Assembly (NCBI RefSeq): GCF_028748785.1
Contig: NZ_CP110496.1
Location: 372,001 to 436,000 of the forward strand
DNA: 64,000 nucleotides
From: Candidatus Purcelliella pentastirinorum
Lineage (GTDB): Bacteria; Pseudomonadota; Gammaproteobacteria; Enterobacterales; Enterobacteriaceae
Reading direction: 5' to 3'
Part shown: positions 11,630-21,143 of the stretch, piece by piece
How positions within the stretch are numbered: position 1 is the first letter of the stretch
How the letters are laid out: each line of letters begins with the position of its first letter
Position numbers and translations under genes: made by a program
The notes under the pieces: model-generated
The model's input: the letters and a program-made list of their open reading frames with translations, nothing else
Database searches by the model: none
What the model was told of the DNA's origin: nothing

Positions 11630-12838
11630 ATGAAATTAATATCTAGAAGAAATTTTATGAAATTAGCTACAAGCGGAGCCATAGCTATATCAGTAACAAA
11701 TAAAATAAATGCTAAATCGTTACTATCTAATCTAAATACACCTAGAGGAGGAAGTGATCCTGGACCACATAATTTATTAAAAGATAAAGAAAACCCAGAT
11801 ATTATAAATCCACCATTAACAGATAAGGGTACTCTTCCAAATTTAAGATTTTCATTTAGCGATTCTCATATACGTAATGAAAGTGGAGGATGGACTAGAC
11901 AAATTACACAAAGAGAACTAACTGTATCAAAAACAATATCAGGTGTAAATATGCGCCTAAATGCAGGAGGTATTAGAGAATTACATTGGCATAAAGAAGC
12001 AGAATGGGCATATATGTTATATGGAAATGCACAAATAACAGCAATGGATACAAATGGAAAATTTTTTATGGATGATATAAAAACAGGTGATTTATGGTAT
12101 TTCCCACCAGGTATTCCTCATTCTATACAGGGATTAATTCCAGATGGTTGTGAATTTATACTAGCATTCGATAATGGTAATTTCGATGAAGATAGTACAT
12201 TTCTATTAAGTGATTGGTTTAAACACACACCAGTAGATATATTATCTAAAAATTTCAAAATACCCAGCGAAAATTTCAATATTTTGCCAAAAATAGAAGA
12301 AAAATATATTTTTCAAGGGACAAAAAATAAAATTAAATACAATATCAATAAAAAATATATTTCCAAAAAAAAATTTAGCTACAAAATGTCATCAAAAAAA
12401 GCAATAAAATTCAAAAAAGGAAAAATAAAAATAGCCGATACATCTAATTTTAAAATTTCAAAAAACATATCAGCTGCATTGGTAGAATTAAAAAAAGGAG
12501 CAATAAGAGAATTACACTGGCACCCAAATAATGATGAATGGCAATATTATATAACAGGCAAAGCAAAAATGGGAGTTTTTGCATCTTCTGATACAGCTAG
12601 AACATTTGACATGCAAGCTGGTGATGTTGGATATGTACCATTTGCTATGGGACATTATATAGAAAATACAAGTAATGAAACATTAAAATTTTTAGAAATA
12701 TTTAAAAGTTCATATTATGCAGATATATCTTTAAAACAATGGCTATCATTAACACCAGAACAATTAATACAAGACCATTTAAATTTAAATTCAAATTTTA
12801 AAAAATCTTTAAATAAAGAAAAAACAGCAATTATATAA
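11630..12838 (+). CDS. Bicupin, oxalate decarboxylase family, with Tat-type leader
   Basis: Two-cupin protein of 402 residues closely resembling Bacillus subtilis OxdC, which splits oxalate to formate and CO2 using Mn and O2. Cupin 1 has metal ligands His119, His121, Glu125 and His164 (RELHWHKEAEW, HSIQG). Cupin 2 has His296, His298, Glu303 and His342 (RELHWHPNNDEW, GHYIEN). The lid that sets decarboxylase activity is FDEDSTF, where OxdC has FSENSTF, so the catalytic Glu is kept (Glu187). The N-terminus SRRNFMKLATSG with a short hydrophobic stretch looks like a twin-arginine signal. The linker at 230-268 is Lys-rich like other genes here, so the gene has long been resident. A ribosome site AAAGGA precedes the ATG. 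Substrate is inferred. Confidence 0.85.
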   Translation: MKLISRRNFMKLATSGAIAISVTNKINAKSLLSNLNTPRGGSDPGPHNLLKDKENPDIINPPLTDKGTLPNLRFSFSDSHIRNESGGWTRQITQRELTVSKTISGVNMRLNAGGIRELHWHKEAEWAYMLYGNAQITAMDTNGKFFMDDIKTGDLWYFPPGIPHSIQGLIPDGCEFILAFDNGNFDEDSTFLLSDWFKHTPVDILSKNFKIPSENFNILPKIEEKYIFQGTKNKIKYNINKKYISKKKFSYKMSSKKAIKFKKGKIKIADTSNFKISKNISAALVELKKGAIRELHWHPNNDEWQYYITGKAKMGVFASSDTARTFDMQAGDVGYVPFAMGHYIENTSNETLKFLEIFKSSYYADISLKQWLSLTPEQLIQDHLNLNSNFKKSLNKEKTAII

Positions 12839-12863
12839 AATTATTTACAAAAAACAAAAAAAA

Positions 12864-13826
12864 CTAAAAATCATTAATAATTTTATAATTAGATAAAAAG
12901 GAAAGTAATCTATTCATATCAGAAGGCAAAGGAGAAAAACAATTAATATAAATATTACTAATAGGATGCTTAAAAAATAACCTAGTAGCATGCAAAGCTT
13001 GTCTGGAAAAACTACGTAGTTCATTATTTATAATGATATGCTTTCTACCAGATAAATACTTTTTCTTTCCGTATAAAGTATCTCCTATCAATGGATGAGA
13101 AATATATGACATATGTACACGAATCTGATGAGTACGACCAGTTTCTAATAAAATTCTTACATGGGTACAATAAATATATTTAGATATTATATTATAATGA
13201 GTAATTGCTTCTTTACCATCATCACTAACCATCATACAAACTCTTTTAATTTTATGACGTCTTATAGGTCTAATAATTGTTCCATCATTAACCAAATTAC
13301 CAAAAACAATAGCCTCATATTCTTTAATAAATTTACGATTTTTCAATTCATTAGATAACATTAAATAAGAATACAATGTTTTAGCCACTACCATTAAACC
13401 TGTTGTATTTTTATCCAATCTGTGAATTATACCACAACGAGGAACAACATTAATATCTGGAAAATAATACAATAAACCATTTAAAATTGTACCACCATTA
13501 CTATTATTACTAGGATGAACAATTAAATTAGATTGCTTATTTATAACAATAATAAAATCATCTTCATAAACAATATCTAAAAAAATATATTCAGGTAAAT
13601 CTATTCTTTTTGATGCATGTTTAAAATTAACTAAAATTTTTACACATTTTTTAATAATCATTTTAGGTTGATTAATTAATACATCATCAACAAAAACACA
13701 CCTATTAAGTATCCATTTCTTTACACAAGAACGTGTATAACTAGGAAACAAATCAACTAAAATTAAATCTAATCTTTTACCACATTGATTTTCTGAAACT
13801 GTTCCATTAAGCTTAATATAAAACAT
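12864..13826 (-). CDS. rluD: 23S rRNA pseudouridine synthase D
   Basis: Isomerises uridines 1911, 1915 and 1917 in helix 69 of 23S rRNA. An S4-like RNA-binding N-terminal domain (TVSENQCGKRLDLIL) precedes the RluA-type catalytic domain, with HRLDKNTTGLMVV and catalytic Asp138. The motif ETGRTHQIRVHMSYI follows. The start chosen (MFYIKLNGTVSENQ) aligns with E. coli RluD (MAQRVQLTATVSENQ) and gives 320 residues against 326. An in-frame ATG at 13850 would add eight hydrophobic residues and abut the divergent bamD start. In E. coli bamD and rluD are also divergent neighbours. Confidence 0.93.
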   Translation of the reverse strand: MFYIKLNGTVSENQCGKRLDLILVDLFPSYTRSCVKKWILNRCVFVDDVLINQPKMIIKKCVKILVNFKHASKRIDLPEYIFLDIVYEDDFIIVINKQSNLIVHPSNNSNGGTILNGLLYYFPDINVVPRCGIIHRLDKNTTGLMVVAKTLYSYLMLSNELKNRKFIKEYEAIVFGNLVNDGTIIRPIRRHKIKRVCMMVSDDGKEAITHYNIISKYIYCTHVRILLETGRTHQIRVHMSYISHPLIGDTLYGKKKYLSGRKHIIINNELRSFSRQALHATRLFFKHPISNIYINCFSPLPSDMNRLLSFLSNYKIINDF

Positions 13827-13851
13827 AAAAAAACTCAAAATAAAATTCAAA

Positions 13852-14601
13852 ATGAAAAAAAAATATATAAAAATAATGTTTTTACTATTAATAAGTCTAA
13901 TACAAAATAAAACAATTGCCTATTCACATATAACACAAAAAAAAGAAATAAAAAATGATATATACTATTATAATGAATATATAAAAACACAAAAACTCTT
14001 AAAACAAAAAAAATATGAAAATGCTATAAATAAATTAAAAAATTTAGATCATGAATATTATAAAGAAATATATACAGAACAAACTAAAATAAATTTAATT
14101 TATGCATATTATAAAAATAAAAAATTAAAAAAAGCACAATCAATGATAAAAAAATTTTTGAAATTATACCCAAAATATGAAAATAAAGATTATCTAATCT
14201 ATATAAATGGGGTAATAAATATGGAAATATCATATAAAAAATTTAATAATTCTTTTATATTAAACATCAATGAAAAAGATATGTCATTAATGAAAATTGC
14301 AAGAAAAAACTTTTTAAATATTATAAAAAAATATCCAAATAGCATATACAAAAAAGATTCAGAAAAAAGATTAATTTATATTAAAAACCAATTAGCAAAA
14401 AATGAACTATTAATTACAAAATTTTATTTTAATAAAAAAAAATGGACAATCGTAATCAATAGAATAAAACATATGATCTATAATTATCCTGATACTAAAT
14501 ACACAAAAGATGCATTAACATTAATACATTATGCATTAACAAAAAAAAAATTATTAAAAGAAACAAATCTAATTAAAAAAATAATCGACATAAATAAATA
14601 A
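13852..14601 (+). CDS. bamD: Outer-membrane assembly factor BamD lacking its lipobox cysteine
   Basis: BamD is the essential TPR lipoprotein that docks onto BamA to insert beta-barrel proteins. At 249 residues (E. coli 245) it matches through the TPR array: NLIYAYYKNKKLKKAQ, the DYLIYINGVINM segment, KKYPNSIYKKDSEKRLIYIK and NYPDTKYTKDAL. The N-terminus is a Lys-rich stretch plus a hydrophobic core, as in a signal peptide, but no cysteine follows and the whole protein has no Cys. It therefore cannot be lipidated like E. coli BamD (LAGC). An ordinary signal peptide cut near residue 24 is possible. It is divergent from rluD as in E. coli and ends 8 bases from convergent rpmE. Confidence 0.9.
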   Translation: MKKKYIKIMFLLLISLIQNKTIAYSHITQKKEIKNDIYYYNEYIKTQKLLKQKKYENAINKLKNLDHEYYKEIYTEQTKINLIYAYYKNKKLKKAQSMIKKFLKLYPKYENKDYLIYINGVINMEISYKKFNNSFILNINEKDMSLMKIARKNFLNIIKKYPNSIYKKDSEKRLIYIKNQLAKNELLITKFYFNKKKWTIVINRIKHMIYNYPDTKYTKDALTLIHYALTKKKLLKETNLIKKIIDINK

Positions 14602-14609
14602 AATAAAAA

Positions 14610-14819
14610 CTAAAACCCAATTCTATTAAACTTTTTACTAAATTTTTCTACTCTACCTCTAGTATCCATTATTTTACGTTGTCCAGTATAAAAAGGGTGA
14701 CATGAAGAACAAACATCTAAAAAAATATCTTTTTTTATAGTTGATTTTATATTAATAATATTACCACATGAACAAGTAGCTTGTATACTATTATACGGAG
14801 GATGAATATTCTTATTCAT
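14610..14819 (-). CDS. rpmE: 50S ribosomal protein L31 (zinc form)
   Basis: Small protein bridging the two ribosomal subunits. The 69-residue product has the zinc ligands of the C+ form, Cys16 and Cys18 in CSCG and Cys37 and Cys40 in CSSC, followed by HPFYTGQ. It aligns with E. coli L31 (70 residues) throughout. Upstream on the plus strand lies the hslVU leader. In E. coli rpmE is also near hslVU. Confidence 0.95.
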   Translation of the reverse strand: MNKNIHPPYNSIQATCSCGNIINIKSTIKKDIFLDVCSSCHPFYTGQRKIMDTRGRVEKFSKKFNRIGF

Positions 14820-15027
14820 AAATAAACCTATACTCTATAATATAAAAAAAAATTAATATACTATTATTAAAACAAAAAAAATAATTATGCAAATTAATAA
14901 ATTAAAATTTATAAAAAAAATATAATCTATAATGAAATTATAGAATAAATATTAAAAATTAATATTATAAAAAAAAAGAAAAATATTTAATATTATTATA
15001 TAAAAACAAACTTATTAAGTATTAATG

Positions 15028-15034
15028 CTTGAAA
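15028..15034 (+). promoter_or_regulatory. Possible heat-shock (sigma-32) -35 element upstream of hslV
   Basis: The heptamer CTTGAAA is an exact match to the sigma-32 -35 consensus and lies about 70 bases before the hslV start. No good CCCCAT-type -10 is found at the usual 13-15 base spacing; a GACCAT at 15059 is too far downstream. It is supported mainly by context: hslVU is a classical heat-shock operon and rpoH is present in this window. Confidence 0.3.
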
Positions 15035-15103
15035 TTTAAAAAAAACTATCTTATATTTGACCATAAAATCAACATTAAAATTAAAAAAAACGAGGATTTC
15101 ATT

Positions 15104-15628
15104 TTGACAACAATAGTAAGTGTAAGTCGTCAGGGACAAGTAGTAATTGGAGGTGATGGTCAAGCAACTACGGGTAATATTATTATGAAAAACAATGTAA
15201 ACAAAGTAAGAACAATATATCATAATAAAATTTTAGTGGGTTTTGCTGGAAGTACAGCTGATGCCTTTACACTATTCGAATTATTCGAACATAAATTAGA
15301 AAAATATCAGGGAAAATTAATAAAATCAGCAATAGAATTATCAAAAGATTGGAGAACTGATAAAATATTAAGAAAATTAGATGCTCAATTAATTGTAGCT
15401 GATAAAGAAAATTCACTTATTGTTAGTGGTCACGGTGATATAATTAAACCAGAAAATAAAAATAAATTAATCACAATAGGTTCAGGCGGGCCATATGCAC
15501 AAGCTGCAGCAAAAGTACTATTGGAATATACTTCTTTAACAGCATATGAAATTGTAGAAAAATCTTTATCCATAGCTGCAGACATATGCATATATACTAA
15601 TAATAAATTTACTTTTAAAATGTTATAA
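15104..15628 (+). CDS. hslV: ATP-dependent protease peptidase subunit HslV
   Basis: Proteolytic half of the HslUV (ClpYQ) protease, a double hexameric ring in the cytoplasm. The start is a TTG preceded by GAGG (15092-15095). It gives an N-terminus that processes to TTIVSV, placing the catalytic Thr1 as in E. coli. Other hallmarks are [36 protein letters not shown] and [10 protein letters not shown]. This gives 174 residues against 176. A longer reading from an upstream TTG adds 25 Lys-rich residues with no homology. hslU follows after 33 bases. Confidence 0.95.
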   Translation: MTTIVSVSRQGQVVIGGDGQATTGNIIMKNNVNKVRTIYHNKILVGFAGSTADAFTLFELFEHKLEKYQGKLIKSAIELSKDWRTDKILRKLDAQLIVADKENSLIVSGHGDIIKPENKNKLITIGSGGPYAQAAAKVLLEYTSLTAYEIVEKSLSIAADICIYTNNKFTFKML

Positions 15629-15661
15629 TATAAAAATTAAGTAACAAAAAAGGATCATTAT

Positions 15662-16996
15662 ATGTCTAAAATGACCCCAAAAAAAATAGTTAATAAATTA
15701 GATCAATTTATAATAGGACAAAAAAATGCGAAAAGAGCTGTAGCAATAGCACTACGTAATCGTTGGCGTCGTATGCAACTAAATGAAGAACTTAGACTAG
15801 AGGTAACACCAAAAAATATATTAATGATAGGTCCAACAGGGGTTGGAAAAACTGAAATTGCAAGAAGATTAGCAAAACTAGCAGATGCACCCTTTATAAA
15901 AGTAGAAGCAACAAAATTCACAGAAGTTGGTTATGTAGGTAAAGAGGTTGATTCAATTATTAGAGATTTAACAGATACAGCAGCTAAAATGATAAGAATA
16001 CAAACAATAGATAAAAATAAATCAAGAGTAGAAACATTTGCTGAAAATAGAATATTGGATGTACTAGCACCAATAGATAAAAATAATTGGAACCAAGAAA
16101 ATATAAAACAAAAATCAAATATGGAAGAAAGAAGAAATTATTATAAAAAACTTAAAGAAGGTAAGTTAGATGAAAAAGAAATAGAAATAAATTTAACAGT
16201 ACCAACAATGGGAATAGAAATAATGGCCCCTCCAGGAATGGAAGAAATGACAAATCAATTACAGTCAATGTTTCAAAATATTAGTGGACAAAAGAAAAAA
16301 ACAAGAAAACTAAAAATTAAAGATGCAATGAAATTATTAATAGAAGAAGAAGCATCAAAACTAATAAATCCTGAAGAAATAAAAAAATTAGCCGTAGATT
16401 CTGTAGAACAAAACGGCATTGTTTTTATAGATGAAATAGATAAAATATGCAGAAGAAGTGAACATTCATCATCCGATGTATCAAGAGAAGGAGTACAAAG
16501 GGATTTATTACCATTAGTAGAAGGATGTACAGTTTCAACTAAACATGGTATGATAAAAACAGATCATATATTATTTATTACTTCAGGAGCATTTCAAACA
16601 GTCAGTCCTTCAGATCTAATTCCTGAACTACAGGGAAGACTACCTATAAGGGTAGAATTAAAAGCTTTAACAGTAAAAGACTTTCAAAGAATTTTAACAG
16701 AACCCAGTGCATCTATTACAATGCAATATATAGCACTAATGAAAACAGAAGAGGTTAATGTTAAATTCACAAAAAATGGTATTAAAAAAATTGCAGAAGC
16801 TGCATGGCAAGTAAATGAATCAACAGAAAATATCGGAGCACGTAGATTACATACTGTATTAGAAAAACTCATGGAAGAAATTTCTTTTAACGCAAACGAT
16901 AATAAAGGTGAAACTATAATAATAAATGCTAAATATGTTTCTTCACATTTAGATAAGTTGATTTTAAATGAAGATATAAGTAGATTTATACTTTAA
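15662..16996 (+). CDS. hslU: HslU ATPase, unfoldase subunit of HslUV
   Basis: AAA+ unfoldase that feeds proteins to HslV. At 444 residues it is E. coli length (443). Walker A GPTGVGKT is at 57-64 and the pore loop GYVG at 90-93. The intermediate domain spans about 110-240. Walker B VFIDEID is at 254-260, and sensor 2 ([16 protein letters not shown]) follows. The C-terminus DISRFIL is the tail that inserts into HslV to activate it, so the partnership is intact. A ribosome site AAGGAT precedes the ATG. Confidence 0.97.
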   Translation: MSKMTPKKIVNKLDQFIIGQKNAKRAVAIALRNRWRRMQLNEELRLEVTPKNILMIGPTGVGKTEIARRLAKLADAPFIKVEATKFTEVGYVGKEVDSIIRDLTDTAAKMIRIQTIDKNKSRVETFAENRILDVLAPIDKNNWNQENIKQKSNMEERRNYYKKLKEGKLDEKEIEINLTVPTMGIEIMAPPGMEEMTNQLQSMFQNISGQKKKTRKLKIKDAMKLLIEEEASKLINPEEIKKLAVDSVEQNGIVFIDEIDKICRRSEHSSSDVSREGVQRDLLPLVEGCTVSTKHGMIKTDHILFITSGAFQTVSPSDLIPELQGRLPIRVELKALTVKDFQRILTEPSASITMQYIALMKTEEVNVKFTKNGIKKIAEAAWQVNESTENIGARRLHTVLEKLMEEISFNANDNKGETIIINAKYVSSHLDKLILNEDISRFIL

Positions 16997-17040
16997 TAAT
17001 AATTAAATACATATAAATATAAATTTTATATTTATCTTAA

Positions 17041-17070
17041 TTGACTTAAAAAATTAAAATAAACTATTTT
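17041..17070 (+). promoter_or_regulatory. Candidate sigma-70 promoter for glpFK
   Basis: TTGACT (17041-17046) and TATTTT (17065-17070) are 18 bases apart, in the 183-base gap between hslU and glpF and about 110 bases before the glpF start. The -35 is good and the -10 is ordinary. In such A+T-rich DNA chance matches are common. No GlpR or CRP operator was recognised. Confidence 0.25.
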
Positions 17071-17179
17071 ATATAAAAAAATAAAGAAATATAATACTAA
17101 GTTTTAAATACCCATAAAAAAATAACCTATAAATAATATTTTTTCAATAATTTATGATATGTTTTTAAGGATTATATTT

Positions 17180-17962
17180 ATGAATAAAAAAATAGATTAC
17201 AACTTAAAAGGAAGATGTATAGCAGAATTTTTAGGAACCGGCTTAATAATATTTTTTATTACAGGATCTTGTGCTGCATTAAAATTGACTGGAGCAAATT
17301 TTGGTCAATGGGAAATTAGCATAATTTCAGGAATGGGAGTTACAATGGCTATATATATAAGTAACACTATTTCTGGATCTCATTTAAATCCTGCAGTTAC
17401 TGTGGCATTATGGATGCATTCATATTTTAAAAAAAGAGATGTAATACCTTATATATTATCTCAAATATGCGGAGCATTTTTTGCAACTGCATTAATCTAT
17501 TGTTTATACTATAATCTATTTATTGATTTCGAACTTAAACATCACTTAGCAAAGGGTAGTAAGGATTGGATATATTTAGCAAGCATATTTTCCACATATC
17601 CAAATTCATATATAAATATATATCAAGCCTTTGTAATAGAAACAATAATAACTACAATATTTATGACTATAATAATGATATTAACTGACAATAATTACAA
17701 TGAAAATTTATCTCCATTAATTATTGGACTATTAATAGGGGTAATAGGAAGCTCAGTGGGTACACTAACTAGTTTTGCTCTTAATCCAGCAAGAGATTTT
17801 GCACCAAAATTATTCACATGGCTAATAGGATGGGGTAATATTGTTTTTACAGGAGGAAGAAAAATACCATATTTCTTAATACCGATATTTGGACCATTAT
17901 TAGGTGCAAACATAGGTGTATTTAGTTATAAAAAATACATAAAACCACATTTACATAAATAA
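17180..17962 (+). CDS. glpF: Glycerol facilitator (aquaglyceroporin) with altered selectivity filter
   Basis: Inner-membrane channel for glycerol. The 260-residue product (E. coli 281, the difference being a shorter C-terminal tail) aligns throughout. Both NPA half-helix motifs are kept: SHLNPAVT (NPA 70-72) and ALNPARDF (NPA 202-204). Of the three E. coli selectivity-filter residues, Phe200 and Arg206 are kept (Phe199 and Arg205 here), but Trp48 is replaced by Ser (Ser50 in SIISGMGV). The ATG at 17180 is chosen over one 21 bases upstream because AAGG sits just before it and MNKKIDYNLKGRC aligns with E. coli. glpK follows. Confidence 0.94.
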   Translation: MNKKIDYNLKGRCIAEFLGTGLIIFFITGSCAALKLTGANFGQWEISIISGMGVTMAIYISNTISGSHLNPAVTVALWMHSYFKKRDVIPYILSQICGAFFATALIYCLYYNLFIDFELKHHLAKGSKDWIYLASIFSTYPNSYINIYQAFVIETIITTIFMTIIMILTDNNYNENLSPLIIGLLIGVIGSSVGTLTSFALNPARDFAPKLFTWLIGWGNIVFTGGRKIPYFLIPIFGPLLGANIGVFSYKKYIKPHLHK

Positions 17963-18023
17963 AAATAAAAAAATTTTATACAAATAAAAAAACTAATAAT
18001 TATCCTACTAGGAATAAATTGTA

Positions 18024-19523
18024 ATGAAAAAAGATAAAAAATATATTATAGCATTAGATCAAGGGACAACTAGTTCAAGATCAGTAGTTATCAATCACAA
18101 TGCTAATATTGTTGCAGTTTCTCAACGTGAAATAAAACAAATATACCCGAAACCAGGCTGGGTAGAACATGACCCTATGGATATATGGAATTCACAAAAC
18201 AACACATTAATGGAAGTTATTAACCATAACAATATAAAACCAGAAGAAATAGCAGCTATAGGTATAAGTAATCAAAGAGAAACCACAATTATGTGGGATA
18301 AAAAAACCGGTAAACCTATATATAATGCAATTGTATGGCAAGATCCAAGAACAGCTAATTATTGTAATATTCTAAAAGAAAAGGGATTAGAAAAATATAT
18401 TCAAAAAACACATGGCTTAGTAATAAACCCTTACTTTTCTGCTACAAAAGTAAAATGGATTTTGGATAACGTAAAAGAAGCAAAAAATAAAGCTAAAAAT
18501 GGAGATCTTTTATTTGGCACTGTAGATTCATGGCTAATTTGGAAAATGACACATGGTAAAATCCACGTAACTGACTATACAAATGCATCACGTACAATGA
18601 TGTTTAATATACATACTTTAGAATGGGATCAATACATATTAGATATTTTAGGTATACCAAGAGAAATATTACCAAAATTAAAATCTTCATCTGAAATATA
18701 TGGATATACAAATATAAATGGTGATAACAATTCAATACCTATAGCAGGAATAGCTGGAGATCAACAAGCGGCACTATATGGACAACTTTGTGTTTATCCT
18801 GGAATGGCTAAAAACACATATGGAACAGGATGTTTTATGTTAATGAATACAGGAAAAGAAGCTGTAACATCAAATGAGGGTTTATTAACAACTATTGCAT
18901 GTGGACCTAGAGGGGAAGTAAATTATGCATTAGAAGGAGCAGTATTTATAGGAGGAGCTGCTATACAATGGTTAAGAGATGAAATAAAATTAATACATGA
19001 TTCATCTGATTCTGAATATTTTGCTATGAAAGTAAAAGATAATAATGGAGTATACGTAGTTCCTGCTTTTACTGGATTAGGAGCACCATACTGGGACCCA
19101 TATGCAAGAGGAGCAATATTTGGGTTAACAAGGGGGGTAAATGCAAATCACATAATCAGAGCAACATTAGAATCAATAGCATGGCAAACATGTGATGTGC
19201 TCGTAGCAATGCAAAATGATGCAAAAACAAAACTAAAATCTTTACGTGTAGATGGCGGTGCAGTAAATAACAATTTTTTAATGCAATTTCAATCAGATAT
19301 ATTGGAAACTTGTGTAGAAAGATTAAAAACAACTGAAGTAACATCCATTGGTGCATCTTGGCTGGCAGGATTAGCTGTGGGTTTTTGGAATGATCTTGAA
19401 GAATTAAAATCTAAAGTTATTATAGAACATATATTTCATCCTAAAATGCAAGAACAAAAAAGAAAAAATATGTATAAAAATTGGAAAAAAGCAATAGCAT
19501 ACTCTAGAGCATGGACTAAATAA
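18024..19523 (+). CDS. glpK: Glycerol kinase, allosteric sites not conserved
   Basis: Converts glycerol to sn-glycerol 3-phosphate with ATP. The 499-residue product (E. coli 502) is highly conserved in the catalytic parts: [13 protein letters not shown] (10-22), [37 protein letters not shown] (242-254) and [13 protein letters not shown]. The fructose-1,6-bisphosphate loop (GGKGGTR in E. coli) is NGDNNS here (232-237), one residue shorter and without the Arg. The IIA-Glc contact segment (PGIETTER) is PKMQEQKR (473-480). Feedback control therefore seems lost. A ribosome site AGGAAT precedes the ATG. The stop is 5 bases from the convergent guaA end. Confidence 0.96.
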   Translation: MKKDKKYIIALDQGTTSSRSVVINHNANIVAVSQREIKQIYPKPGWVEHDPMDIWNSQNNTLMEVINHNNIKPEEIAAIGISNQRETTIMWDKKTGKPIYNAIVWQDPRTANYCNILKEKGLEKYIQKTHGLVINPYFSATKVKWILDNVKEAKNKAKNGDLLFGTVDSWLIWKMTHGKIHVTDYTNASRTMMFNIHTLEWDQYILDILGIPREILPKLKSSSEIYGYTNINGDNNSIPIAGIAGDQQAALYGQLCVYPGMAKNTYGTGCFMLMNTGKEAVTSNEGLLTTIACGPRGEVNYALEGAVFIGGAAIQWLRDEIKLIHDSSDSEYFAMKVKDNNGVYVVPAFTGLGAPYWDPYARGAIFGLTRGVNANHIIRATLESIAWQTCDVLVAMQNDAKTKLKSLRVDGGAVNNNFLMQFQSDILETCVERLKTTEVTSIGASWLAGLAVGFWNDLEELKSKVIIEHIFHPKMQEQKRKNMYKNWKKAIAYSRAWTK

Positions 19524-19528
19524 ATATA

Positions 19529-21112
19529 TTATTCCCATTCAATAGTAGCAGGAGGTTTACTAGTTATATCATAAACAACACGAGATATTCCATCTACCTC
19601 ATTTATAATTCTATGAGAAACACAATCAAGTAAAAAATATGGTAATTTAACATATTCAGCTGTCATAAAATCTTTTGTTAAAACAGCTCTTAATGAAACA
19701 ACCCATGTATATTTACGTTTGTCTCCCATTACACCTACAGAACGAATTGGTAAAAATACAACAAAAGCTTGACTAACTTTTTTATAAAAACCATGCCTAT
19801 GCAATTCTTCAATGAAGATATCATTTGCCTGAGATAATAACAAACAATAAGATTTTTTTACTTCTCCTAATATACGAATAGCTAAACCAGGTCCTGGAAA
19901 AGGATGACGATAAATCATATCATATGGTATTTTAAGTTTTAAACCAATTTCACGTACTTCGTCCTTAAAAAATAATTTTAACGGTTCTATTAAATTAAAA
20001 AACATATTTTTTGGTAATCCACCTACATTATGATGAGATTTAATAAAATAATTATTATTATTAAGCATAGGGGTTGATTCAATTACATCTGAATAAATAG
20101 TACCCTGAGCTAACCATTTTATATTTTTATCCTTTTTTAATTCATTATTAAAAATTTTAGCAAAAACATGACCTATAATTTTACGTTTTAATTCTGGATC
20201 TATTACACCTGATAAATGCCTAAAAAATTTTTTTTCTGCATTAATCTTTATTATATTTAACTTATATTTTTCCTTTAATTTAGTAATTATTCTAAAAACA
20301 TCTCTAATACACAATACCCCACAGTCTACAAATATACAAATTAACTTATTACCCAATGCTCTCTGTAATAAAATAGCTGTAACTAAAGAATCTATCCCTC
20401 CCGATAAACCCAAAATGACCTTATTACTACCAACAGTATAACGAATATCGGATACAATCTTATTAATAATTTTAAAAGGAGACCATAACAATTTACATTT
20501 GCAAATATTAATAACAAAATTTTTAAATATAATTTTACCATTTATAGTATGAGTAACCTCTGGATGAAATTGCAATCCATAAATTTTTCTATCAATATCC
20601 TCTATAACAGCATATGGACAACTTTTTGTACTAGCTATTTTTTTAAAACCATAAGGAATACTAGATACCTGATCAGTATGACTCATCCAAACATTTACTA
20701 AATTAAAATTAGTATATAATAATGAATCATTACTAAAACCATTAATTAACTTACTCCTTGATAATATTTTTAATTTTGTACGACCAAATTCTCTTCTAAT
20801 AGATTTATTTACAGTTCCTCCTAATTGTACAACAATTGCCTGCATACCATAACAAATCCCTAATATAGGAACATTAATTGAAAACACAAAATCAGGAACT
20901 TTAACACTATCAAAACTAGTTACACTATCAGGGCCACCTGATAATATGATACCAGATGGTTTAAATCTACCAATTAATTTTTTGGCATATTTATTAGAAA
21001 ATAATTCACAATAAACACCAATTTCTCTAACTCTTCTAACAACTAATTGAGAATATTGTGATCCAAAATCAATAACCATTATATAATTTTTATAAATATT
21101 TTCATAAGACAT
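19529..21112 (-). CDS. guaA: GMP synthase (glutamine-hydrolysing)
   Basis: Aminates XMP to GMP using glutamine and ATP. The N-terminal class I glutamine amidotransferase domain has LSGGPDSV and GICYGMQA with catalytic Cys87, and the His/Glu of the triad in GLQFHPEVTHT. The central ATP pyrophosphatase domain carries the P-loop LGLSGGIDSLV. The C-terminal dimerisation domain ends with KPPATIEWE, the universal GuaA tail. 527 residues against 525 in E. coli. It lies 31 bases downstream of guaB, as in the E. coli guaBA operon. Confidence 0.97.
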   Translation of the reverse strand: MSYENIYKNYIMVIDFGSQYSQLVVRRVREIGVYCELFSNKYAKKLIGRFKPSGIILSGGPDSVTSFDSVKVPDFVFSINVPILGICYGMQAIVVQLGGTVNKSIRREFGRTKLKILSRSKLINGFSNDSLLYTNFNLVNVWMSHTDQVSSIPYGFKKIASTKSCPYAVIEDIDRKIYGLQFHPEVTHTINGKIIFKNFVINICKCKLLWSPFKIINKIVSDIRYTVGSNKVILGLSGGIDSLVTAILLQRALGNKLICIFVDCGVLCIRDVFRIITKLKEKYKLNIIKINAEKKFFRHLSGVIDPELKRKIIGHVFAKIFNNELKKDKNIKWLAQGTIYSDVIESTPMLNNNNYFIKSHHNVGGLPKNMFFNLIEPLKLFFKDEVREIGLKLKIPYDMIYRHPFPGPGLAIRILGEVKKSYCLLLSQANDIFIEELHRHGFYKKVSQAFVVFLPIRSVGVMGDKRKYTWVVSLRAVLTKDFMTAEYVKLPYFLLDCVSHRIINEVDGISRVVYDITSKPPATIEWE

Positions 21113-21143
21113 AATTTATAACTTTTGACATAAAATAAAAAAA

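Noticed and set aside
14996-15223. 75-codon minus-strand frame overlapping hslV
   Set aside because: It is antisense to the conserved hslV N-terminus and its leader, with no homology.
17013-17035. Perfect 11-base inverted repeat after hslU, possible terminator
   Set aside because: The arms are A/T only, without G/C pairs or a distinct U tract; such repeats are expected by chance in this DNA.
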